Source: a virus | Reading direction: 5' to 3' (one strand) | Virus record (IMG/VR): IMGVR_UViG_3300010297_000042 | Location: 1-31,831 of that record | Length of the DNA stretch: 31,831 bases | Part shown: in pieces, positions 1 through 6,515 of the stretch | How positions within the stretch are numbered: the first letter of the stretch is position 1 | Layout: each line of letters begins with the position of its first letter | Program-made: the position numbers and the translations under genes | Notes under the pieces: generated by a model | What the model was told of the DNA's origin: nothing | Databases searched by the model: none | The model's input: the letters and a program-made list of their open reading frames with translations, nothing else

Positions 1-867
1 AGCATCCTTACTGCCTGGTTTTGGATCACCAGTTACAGCAGTCTTAAGTTTGGAACCTGGGTTCTCACGGCGATATGCCTTAACTGCTGCGGGACTCATA
101 CCATCAGTTTTATCGGACTTATTCACTTTTTGCCAATCTTCACCAAACATCTTTGGTCCCTTAGTCTTTTTTTCTGCAGCAGCTCTCTCACCCTCAGTTG
201 CACCCTTTTGTGAGAGAGTTCTAATCTTTTTTGCGCGTTGTCCCTCTCTATGAGCCTTAGGATCAATTGCAGCAGGCATTACTCCTTCATCCAAATCCAT
301 TCTCCAGTTAGAGAATTCTTCTTTCTTCACTTTTGCTGGTTTTGCTGCTCCAGTTCTAAACTTGCCGAATGGAGTTGGAAGTTCTTCGCCATATTCTCCA
401 GTCTTCTTTTCAACCTTATCATTAGGATCTACATCACCATCAACATCATAATCAATTCTTTTTGCTGCTTTTGTTGAAAGTTTTTTGAGATTTCCACCGC
501 CAATATTTGCTTCCAAATCTGATTTAGTTGGCGTGTGCTTTCCTTCTTTTTGGCAATCGGGGACTTCTTCACCGTTCTTAATTTTAGTTCCTTTTGCTTT
601 ATATCCAGTCCAACACTTTTTGGCACCAACATTTTTACGTGCCTGCTTTAATCCCTCTTCAATATCGAGAGTTTCTGGATATCCTTTCTCACCAGGTTTA
701 GCGGGTTTTTCTCCACGCTTTCTTTTAGCGTGAATATTTGCCCAAAGACCTTTCTTTTTACCCTCATCCAATCTTTTAATTGGATCTGGTTTTACAAGAT
801 CGACAAATTCATATTCTGCAGGATTGAATTCATCTCTCCAATTAGAATAGCAATATTCTTTGGACAT
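1..867 (-). CDS. Cyanophage structural/prohead-type protein, partial (C-terminus beyond left edge)
   Basis: I translated this by hand: ATG at 867-865, 289 open codons, no stop before the left edge. The product is basic and probably largely disordered. Visible motifs are YSNWRDEF at residue 7 and FSNWRMDLDEG at 185 (the same SNWR box twice), a GLWANIHAKRKRGEK box at 40-54, a CWTGYKAKGTKIKNGEEVPDC box at about 85-105, a complete EF-hand-type loop at 139-150 (D-x-D-x-D-G-D-V-D-x-x-D), and an YRRENPGSKLKTAVTG segment near 265. These boxes recur in cyanomyovirus virion proteins as I remember them; no enzyme domain is visible. Three sites fit the T4 prohead-protease consensus (L/I)xE|G: LDE|G at 33-36, IEE|G at 69-72 and LDE|G at 192-195. 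The gene follows gp16 by 15 nt, so it is probably cotranscribed with it. That this is a processed internal capsid or scaffold protein is inference. Confidence 0.75.
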   Translation of the reverse strand, partial: MSKEYCYSNWRDEFNPAEYEFVDLVKPDPIKRLDEGKKKGLWANIHAKRKRGEKPAKPGEKGYPETLDIEEGLKQARKNVGAKKCWTGYKAKGTKIKNGEEVPDCQKEGKHTPTKSDLEANIGGGNLKKLSTKAAKRIDYDVDGDVDPNDKVEKKTGEYGEELPTPFGKFRTGAAKPAKVKKEEFSNWRMDLDEGVMPAAIDPKAHREGQRAKKIRTLSQKGATEGERAAAEKKTKGPKMFGEDWQKVNKSDKTDGMSPAAVKAYRRENPGSKLKTAVTGDPKPGSKDA

Positions 868-882
868 CTATCTACTAATAGT

Positions 883-1308
883 TTATTCTTTACTATTTAG
901 AAAACCTTGCTTTAACATCTTCTGAAGGTCTGATGTTGAACCAACAAATACTGCATTATTATTTGTAACATTGTTCGTTGTTTTCGCAGATTCATCTTCA
1001 ACGTCCTTAAGTTTCTTCTGAAGATCAATTAATTTGTCCGTTGTATCGGCAACACTTTTAATCAACTGTCCAGCAACTTCATATGCTCTTGGACTACCAC
1101 CCTCACCGGCAAGTTCCATGATTCCATTGATTGCCTCTTGTCCCTTTTCAATCAAGGAATACAAGTTGGCACGAGTATATTCATAGTCCTTTTCGATGTC
1201 AGGACCTTTTGGTTTTATGCTTTGAATTTCTGATGAAATTTTTTCTGCTTTTACGATCTTACTCTCAACGTTCAGAGCTTCGTCGATAGAATCATAATTA
1301 TCAGACAT
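883..1308 (-). CDS. 16: gp16, small terminase subunit
   Basis: In T4-like phages gp16 is the small terminase: it forms a ring, recognises DNA and stimulates the gp17 packaging motor. The 141-aa product is somewhat shorter than T4 gp16 (164 aa). It aligns with my memory of the T4 protein in three blocks: PDIEKDYEYTRANLY (T4 has PDLEDDYGVVRRNMH), GSPRAYEVAGQLI (T4 DSPRHMEVFATLM), and a C-terminal NNAVFVGSTSDLQ (T4 NATVFMGSPTELM). The helical middle, with DKLIDLQKKLKDVEDE, fits the oligomerising coiled coil. The start lies 5 nt after the gp15 stop with no evident Shine-Dalgarno sequence, so translation is probably coupled. The large subunit gp17 is not in the window and would be expected further left. 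Confidence 0.9.
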   Translation of the reverse strand: MSDNYDSIDEALNVESKIVKAEKISSEIQSIKPKGPDIEKDYEYTRANLYSLIEKGQEAINGIMELAGEGGSPRAYEVAGQLIKSVADTTDKLIDLQKKLKDVEDESAKTTNNVTNNNAVFVGSTSDLQKMLKQGFLNSKE

Positions 1309-1313
1309 AATTT

Positions 1314-2114
1314 TTAAATATCAGTTTGTTGAGTTGGACTATAAGTTCTGGAGTCTGAAAAATATTCCCACACTTCACTAAAACCAAAATCATCTCCCGG
1401 TTCAGCATCAATCGGATCTGGAGTTGCAGTATATCTTACCTCACGTTTAGCAGTCTGAGTATTTGTGCCAGTATACATATCAACCTGAACCTTACGAATA
1501 AGACCATCTGTAGATTCTGCAATAGGACCATACATATATGATTTTGCAGTAAATCTTAAAGTGTAAATAAGTGCTCTTCTTACACTAAAATCCCCCTCAT
1601 AATCATCTTGCATATCAATACTGTCAAGAACAATTGGAATATCTTTCTTTTCGCCAATCGAATCAATTAAATCCAAAGTCAGATTGAATGATGGTTGAAA
1701 AAATGGAAGTATTTGCTCAACAATTTGTAGAGCATCATCACTTAATTTTGAATAGATGCTCAATTCAAAACCAATGTTATAGGGAACTGGCATATAAACT
1801 TTTTTTATACTACCAGATTCGTCACAGGCTCTAAAGGTTTGTGTTACACTTGTTTTCCTTGTTGGGTCATATTGTAAAGAAACCATTTCAAAAGACATTC
1901 TTGGTAATGTAATAGCAATCGGTTTCTTTAGATCTGCTTGCTGTTCAATTTTTGCAAGGAACTTTTGCATTGGACCATACGATAATCCAACCTTAGTTTC
2001 ATCAACTACATTATTATTTTTATCTTCATGTCTAATGTAAATATTATTAAAAAGTGTTCCGAAACTAACGATTGTTTTTCTTATAATTTCGTGATAAAAA
2101 TAAGTTCCTAACAT
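1314..2114 (-). CDS. 15: gp15, tail completion / proximal sheath-terminator protein
   Basis: The 266-aa protein matches the T4 gp15 family in length (272 aa in T4) and in its N-terminal pattern: MLGTYFYHEIIRKTIVSFGTLFNNI, followed by KPIAITLPRMSFEM and, mid-protein, YNIGFELSIYSKLSDDALQI. In T4, gp15 forms the hexameric ring that terminates the tail tube and sheath and docks the tail to the neck proteins gp13 and gp14. The C-terminal 50 residues are acidic and polar. The ATG overlaps the gp14 stop as TAATG, so translation is coupled, and gp16 follows after 5 nt. The neighbours gp13-gp14-gp15-gp16 keep T4 gene order. I see no truncation. Confidence 0.92.
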   Translation of the reverse strand: MLGTYFYHEIIRKTIVSFGTLFNNIYIRHEDKNNNVVDETKVGLSYGPMQKFLAKIEQQADLKKPIAITLPRMSFEMVSLQYDPTRKTSVTQTFRACDESGSIKKVYMPVPYNIGFELSIYSKLSDDALQIVEQILPFFQPSFNLTLDLIDSIGEKKDIPIVLDSIDMQDDYEGDFSVRRALIYTLRFTAKSYMYGPIAESTDGLIRKVQVDMYTGTNTQTAKREVRYTATPDPIDAEPGDDFGFSEVWEYFSDSRTYSPTQQTDI

Positions 2115-4393
2115 TAATATTCTCCGAAGGGATTACTCTCTGTGAAATCTAAAATACCATCTGCTTCGGTTTCGATTTCTTCATTAATATCATAAGATTC
2201 TTCATAACTATTATTATCATATGATTTAAGTATATATGCAGCAGAAGATTCTGATCCTGTAATAACTTCTCCAGCTGAGAATTGTCCATCATTAGATCCA
2301 ACAAACAGATCTATGGGAGGATTATCAGCATTGATATCTCTCCTTATACTTATATCTTTAATTTCTGCAGTGGTGCCAGAAAGTGATCCAGTTATTGTTT
2401 CACTCTTAATATAAGTTCCAAATCCAGTTGTTGATACTCCAGATATGGTTACGTTTGGTGCTGTCGTGTATCCATAACCAGCATTAACTATTTGTAAAGA
2501 ACTTATCGAACCATTACTGATGACTGCTTCTGCAGTCGCTCCTTTTATGTAAAACTTGTTATAATCTTTATTTCCAGAAGTATTTGCTATACTTACAGTA
2601 GGATTAGTTCTATAATAACCAGATCCAACATTAGTTAAAACAATTTGGGTTACAATTCCTTCAGAAGATACTGTTGTTATTCCCGTTGCTGTTGAACTAT
2701 CCAAAGTATTTTTAAAAACGTCTCCAAGAGTTGGAATTGCATCAACAAATGATACAGTCGCTATACCAACACTAACTGGTATGGAAGATATTTCAGTTAT
2801 ACTAATATCATCAATATAACCAACGAAACTATCTAATGAAGAATCTGCAACAGATTCTGCAGCAGTCGCAGCACCAACTTTAAGTATCTCACCTTCTTCA
2901 AATATTTGAGTTGTAGACATAACACCATTAAATAATGTTCCTAGAACACCATTTATACTGATACGAATATCTTCTTGATATGTATCAATTTGAACATAAT
3001 TCCATTGGTCTTCAACTAGTTGCCCTCCTGTAATAGTGGGAGATGTTGTTGAATTGTAAATAATTTCCCCAGCAACTGTTACGGATACTTTATTGTTTTC
3101 TGTATGAAGAATACTTCTGGATGTTGTTCCAAATTCTGATGGATAAATCCAGAACCTTATTGAAATTCCTGTAGTAGATGTATCTATAAAATTTTGTATA
3201 AAACCTATATCACTAACATCTGTTATTGCAGTATGCTCTAGAGAATTATTTCCAAATTTTACTATTGGTGATATTGGAGGATCTGAGAATGTTACTGAAG
3301 GTGGTGTTATTTGTGAATAATACTCGCCACCAGAAGTTAAACTTACAGAAGTGATAATTCCTGCAGAAGAAACACTAGCAATTCCAGATGCTCCATTTCC
3401 TATTGGTGGATCAATGATTACAGTTGGAGTTGTGTAATATCCAAGTCCAGCAGTTGAAATTGACAATAACCTAACACCATCATTGACAACGATAGCTGTT
3501 GCGGCTGCTCCAACACCACTTCCGCCAGATATTGTTACTTCTGGTGGATTTAAAGAACTGTAACCAAAACCTGCATTGGTTATTCTTATTTCTTTTACAG
3601 ATTGAACATTACCAATAGAAGTTGTTATAGCAACGGCCGTTGCATTATCGATAGGATTTCCTGTTGGGGATGCTGATATAGATACTGTTGGTGTAGTGCT
3701 ATAGTTATAACCATCCTCATTTAAAACAATTCTACCAATCATTCCATCAACACCAAGAGTTGCTGTAGCAGTTGCTGAAATCGCAAGATTTTCAAGTCTT
3801 AATGTTGTTATATAACCTTCATCTTTAACGGTATTGTCAATTTCTTCTATGGAAGTATCTATGTCTTCGTTTTCATATTCATATAATTCACAAAGCAATT
3901 CATAGACATAGGTTTTACCCAATTGGTAAAAAGGTTTTTCTGCTTCTACTCTTTTAATTTCAAACAATCTTTCTCCGAGTGGAAAATATATCAAATCACC
4001 CTCTCTTGGTCTTGATGGTAAATTTATGTCGTAATCTGTGATTAAACCACCTTCAACTCCTTCTTGTATAGCATATAAAAATGGAGATATAAATTCTTGA
4101 AATCTTTCTTGTGATATTACCAAATTAATTTCATTCTTGAGTCTCAATCCAAACTTTGTCATCAAATCACTTCCTGGAGCATATCCTTCGTAATTGTCTA
4201 GATATGCTTCAATAATAAAACTATCATCAAATTTGGAGGACTGAACTTCTCTCAAAATATCATCAGTTTTTAAAAATTTTCTAGGAAGATAGTATACATC
4301 AATTCCATAAATTTTTAATTGTTCATTTATTAAATCTTGAATTAAAAACTGCTCTCTAGCAGAACCCTGAAGGAAGAAAGGATTGAGTGTCAT
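2114..4393 (-). CDS. 14: gp14 neck protein, enlarged by beta repeats and a LamG-like domain
   Basis: Residues 1 to about 190 are T4 gp14-like: LINEQLKIYGIDVYYLPRKF, FDDSFIIEAYLDNYEGY, REGDLIYFPLGERLFEI and a following FYQLGKTYVYEL block. The product is 759 aa, about three times T4 gp14 (256 aa). The extra length is an insertion at about 195-700 before a short acidic tail ending in TESNPFGEY. The insertion holds at least six copies of a GxGYxxxPxVxIS motif (near residues 223, 270, 311, 353, 586 and 635). In their middle, at about 375-535, is a concanavalin/LamG-like domain with KFGNNSLE, ISIRFWIYPSEF, WNYVQID, IRISINGVLG and FVGYIDDISI. In T4, gp14 sits on the gp13 ring and connects head to tail. 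The core function is secure; the job of the insertion, perhaps surface binding, is inference. Confidence 0.92.
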   Translation of the reverse strand: MTLNPFFLQGSAREQFLIQDLINEQLKIYGIDVYYLPRKFLKTDDILREVQSSKFDDSFIIEAYLDNYEGYAPGSDLMTKFGLRLKNEINLVISQERFQEFISPFLYAIQEGVEGGLITDYDINLPSRPREGDLIYFPLGERLFEIKRVEAEKPFYQLGKTYVYELLCELYEYENEDIDTSIEEIDNTVKDEGYITTLRLENLAISATATATLGVDGMIGRIVLNEDGYNYSTTPTVSISASPTGNPIDNATAVAITTSIGNVQSVKEIRITNAGFGYSSLNPPEVTISGGSGVGAAATAIVVNDGVRLLSISTAGLGYYTTPTVIIDPPIGNGASGIASVSSAGIITSVSLTSGGEYYSQITPPSVTFSDPPISPIVKFGNNSLEHTAITDVSDIGFIQNFIDTSTTGISIRFWIYPSEFGTTSRSILHTENNKVSVTVAGEIIYNSTTSPTITGGQLVEDQWNYVQIDTYQEDIRISINGVLGTLFNGVMSTTQIFEEGEILKVGAATAAESVADSSLDSFVGYIDDISITEISSIPVSVGIATVSFVDAIPTLGDVFKNTLDSSTATGITTVSSEGIVTQIVLTNVGSGYYRTNPTVSIANTSGNKDYNKFYIKGATAEAVISNGSISSLQIVNAGYGYTTAPNVTISGVSTTGFGTYIKSETITGSLSGTTAEIKDISIRRDINADNPPIDLFVGSNDGQFSAGEVITGSESSAAYILKSYDNNSYEESYDINEEIETEADGILDFTESNPFGEY
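2800..3270 (-). other. LamG/ConA-like domain coding segment inside gp14
   Basis: This stretch encodes residues of roughly 375-535 of gp14. The sequence shows the usual landmarks of a LamG/concanavalin-A-like jelly roll: a KFGNNSLEH opening, an amphipathic strand ISIRFWIYPSEF, then LVEDQWNYVQID, a self-describing strand IRISINGVLG, and the closing FVGYIDDISI. Family members often bind glycans or other ligands, but many phage copies are of unknown specificity. GxGY repeats flank it on both sides, as expected for an inserted decorative module. Boundaries are approximate. Confidence 0.75.
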
Positions 4394-4395
4394 AA

Positions 4396-5232
4396 CTATC
4401 CAATAAAATCTAATGGCGGAAGTTCATATTCCATAGTCATTCTTTGTTTAATATCGTCAAGTTCTCTTTCGGCGTCTTCATACAATTGCCTTCCATTTAA
4501 TTCAATTCCGCCCGGCAATTTAACTCCATTAAATTTAATTAAATTTTGACCCCACTGTCTTTTAATGAGAGACGTTAAGTATTTTTTAACAAAACTATCA
4601 TTATAAACTTGACTAAATGACTCTGGATCTAGTGCTCTGTAGCACTCTATAACCATAAAATCTCCAGCAGTTTGTGAACCCCAATCTATATCAAGATATA
4701 GTCTATCTTGTCTTTTGTTAAATCTTACTTGCTTATCGGTTGTTAAAAGAAAATCAATATCTTCTAAATAAGATTTGGTCATTGCATATTGAAGTAGTTC
4801 AACTGAGTTGAAATAATATAAGTCGTTTAAAAATAATTGGTATTTAATACTAAACATTCCACCAGAAATTGAACTAGTATCAAATTTGAATATTTTTTCT
4901 ATTCCTATTACTGAATCTGGAACCTGTATAAAATTTGATGTTTCGTAAAAATTGAACGTAGTTGCAGCAATTCCCGTAGATGTTGCTGTTGTAGTTACAA
5001 TTCCAACTCCGTCTGTTCCTTTTGCACGTCCCCTAGAAACATCATCTTCAGTTATTTTGTATTTGAGATACATTTTTTCAACACCATCATAATGACGTTC
5101 ATTAAAATATTGAAGGGTATCATCTACCAGATCATCAATCTGTTCGTCATCAACATTGATTTCTAATACAGGAGCCCCCAATCTACGAAGACAGTAATCA
5201 ACCAATTCTTGTCTTGTGCTTGGTTTGGACAT
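4396..5232 (-). CDS. 13: gp13, neck protein
   Basis: The 278-aa product matches the T4 gp13 family (309 aa in T4). The N-terminus reads MSKPSTRQELVDYCLRRLG, then VDDEQIDDLVDDTLQYFNE, HYDGVEKMYLKYKI and, mid-protein, LFLNDLYYF and DWGSQTAGDFMVIECYRA; the C-terminal half ends in LTSLIKRQWGQNLIKF and ELPPLDFIG. gp13 forms the neck ring that binds the portal vertex after packaging and carries gp14. The ATG overlaps the preceding gene's stop as TAATG, and gp14 starts 2 nt after its own stop, so the two neck proteins are made together. A short glycine/threonine-rich loop near residues 74-90 may be a small insertion. Confidence 0.92.
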   Translation of the reverse strand: MSKPSTRQELVDYCLRRLGAPVLEINVDDEQIDDLVDDTLQYFNERHYDGVEKMYLKYKITEDDVSRGRAKGTDGVGIVTTTATSTGIAATTFNFYETSNFIQVPDSVIGIEKIFKFDTSSISGGMFSIKYQLFLNDLYYFNSVELLQYAMTKSYLEDIDFLLTTDKQVRFNKRQDRLYLDIDWGSQTAGDFMVIECYRALDPESFSQVYNDSFVKKYLTSLIKRQWGQNLIKFNGVKLPGGIELNGRQLYEDAERELDDIKQRMTMEYELPPLDFIG

Positions 5233-5918
5233 TAGAATTCTCCCCCATCAATAGTTGTAGTCCAAGTTGGTAAAGTTGTTACACTATCCGTTGTTAATAT
5301 ATAGTTGCTAGAAGAAACCGCACTATCTGTATTTGGTGATGTAATTAATTTGCCCGCAGTATCAAAATATGCAATTCCATTAGGATCATTTACATCGCCA
5401 ACTTCATAATATAAACCATCAGTTGTAAATATAGTTCCATCTATAGATACATCGGCATTTACGACAACATCATCACCTATCGTAACTGGACCACTTACAG
5501 TAACACTATTGAGTCCAGTAGAACCACCTACTACTAAACTGTTTAAAACGTCAAGAGAAGCATCAATATCTACATTAGATTTGAATACAGATACTCCTAT
5601 TACTGTAAGTCCCAAACCAACATTTAAATTTTTGGATATTCCAACTCCACCACTAACAATTACTGCTCCAGTTGTTTGTGAGTAGGAATTTTCAGTATTT
5701 TCAAAATACGCAATACCTTCTATTGTAGTTGATGATGAGTCGATTACACTCGTCATCAAAAATTGTCTAGATGGTAAATCCCAAACTAATATTAATCCAT
5801 CTGATTGGAAAGTCGAATCAACATCATCAAGATTTATTAATTTTGCGGGAGGAGACGTTGCATTAGATAATACACGAATTGCATTCTGCGATCCAACCCT
5901 TGCTTTTATAGTTGCCAT
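5232..5918 (-). CDS. Fibre- or whisker-like structural protein
   Basis: The 228-aa product is rich in G, S, T, V and D with no enzyme motif. A SYSQTTGAVIVSGGVGISKN segment followed by NLNVGLGLTVIG (residues about 78-110) and further VTVSGPVTIGDDVVV repeats predict a beta-helical or trimeric fibre. The end, LPTWTTTIDGGEF, is a C-terminal signature I associate with cyanophage fibre-type proteins. It lies directly upstream of gp13, where T4 has the fibritin gene wac, so a neck-whisker analogue is possible. That is positional inference only, as no sequence match to fibritin is visible. It is joined by TAATG overlaps to the genes on both sides. Confidence 0.75.
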   Translation of the reverse strand: MATIKARVGSQNAIRVLSNATSPPAKLINLDDVDSTFQSDGLILVWDLPSRQFLMTSVIDSSSTTIEGIAYFENTENSYSQTTGAVIVSGGVGISKNLNVGLGLTVIGVSVFKSNVDIDASLDVLNSLVVGGSTGLNSVTVSGPVTIGDDVVVNADVSIDGTIFTTDGLYYEVGDVNDPNGIAYFDTAGKLITSPNTDSAVSSSNYILTTDSVTTLPTWTTTIDGGEF

Positions 5919-6259
5919 TATCTGGTGACTCCTGCTCTAACCAGTGCAGCACCTTCTACAGCTTTTGATTTTACACCAGAATTATTAATCAATTGTACAT
6001 CATAAACATATCTTCCTGGTTTTAATGATATTGTTTCAGTAGATCCCAATGAAATTCTAACCATTCCAGTATTTTCTGGTAAAACTACAGTAGAAGCAAA
6101 TGATACTGACGTAGAACTAGTATAGGTTTTTCTAAGTTGACTTTCTATGCTATATCCTGTTAGATTTAACAAATCTCCCGAAGAAGTATCTGCCAATTCA
6201 AAAGTAGTTTCAAAATCAAAACCTTGCTCAATTATTATATTAGATACAAATACTGCCAT
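5918..6259 (-). CDS. Small beta-rich virion protein, conserved in cyanophages
   Basis: The 113-aa product starts MAVFVSNIIIEQGFDFETTF and continues with LTGYSIESQLRKTY, VRISLGSTETISLKPGRYVYDV and a terminal LVRAGVTR. The pattern of alternating strands with an LKPGRYVYDV turn suggests an immunoglobulin-like or fibre N-terminal attachment fold. I recognise the type from cyanomyovirus structural gene clusters, but no function is known to me. It is the first gene after the late promoter at 6291-6298, with a leader of roughly 25 nt. Its stop overlaps the start of the fibre-like gene (TAATG), which makes the two likely partners. Confidence 0.75.
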   Translation of the reverse strand: MAVFVSNIIIEQGFDFETTFELADTSSGDLLNLTGYSIESQLRKTYTSSTSVSFASTVVLPENTGMVRISLGSTETISLKPGRYVYDVQLINNSGVKSKAVEGAALVRAGVTR

Positions 6260-6290
6260 TATTCAGATGAGCATATGAGTTTTCTATAGA

Positions 6291-6298
6291 TATTTATA
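6291..6298 (-). promoter_or_regulatory. T4-type late promoter (TATAAATA), late unit 3
   Basis: The minus strand reads TATAAATA, a perfect match to the T4 late -10 element recognised by gp55-type sigma. It lies 32 nt upstream of the ATG at 6259, giving a predicted start near 6284. It sits in the only real gap (6260-6317) of the left half, between two convergent-free, same-strand gene groups. It should drive the 113-aa gene through gp16 and the left-edge gene. Confidence 0.8.
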
Positions 6299-6317
6299 TG
6301 AAGACAGATATAGAAAA

Positions 6318-6515
6318 TTAATTTTTTTCTAGAAATTTTTTCAGGAGTGATTTTATTTCTTCAATATCATTCTTCATCTGTTCTATTTCGGATTTTTGTA
6401 GTTCTTTTTGATTTTTTATATTCAAGTAATTATTATAGGCAGTGGTGTCACAATTAATTATGGCACCACTTTTCTCATCTCTATAGAGATTTTTTTGTCC
6501 TTCTACTCTTATCAT
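6318..6515 (-). CDS. Small coiled-coil protein, conserved in cyanomyoviruses
   Basis: The 65-aa product has an N-terminal MIRVEGQKNLYRDEKSGAII block and then a charged helix with heptad spacing (EIEQMKNDIEEIKSLLKKFL) that should form a coiled coil. I recognise the MIRVE...LYRDE...AI(I/V)N opening as a small cyanophage protein encoded next to the baseplate genes. Its role is unknown; an oligomerising or assembly factor for the adjacent structural protein is a guess. Its ATG overlaps the stop of the 2365-aa gene by four bases (ATGA), so its synthesis is tied to that giant protein. Confidence 0.8.
   Translation of the reverse strand: MIRVEGQKNLYRDEKSGAIINCDTTAYNNYLNIKNQKELQKSEIEQMKNDIEEIKSLLKKFLEKN

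Noticed and set aside
50-733. Plus-strand reading frames across the left end
   Set aside because: They are antisense to a continuous 289-codon minus-strand gene with recognisable cyanophage motifs and have Cys/Phe/Ser-rich shadow composition.
6311-6331. AT-rich inverted repeat TAGAAAA...TTTTCTA at the end of the 65-aa gene, as a terminator
   Set aside because: The stem is made almost only of A-T pairs and overlaps the coding end; low-complexity AT sequence gives such repeats by chance.
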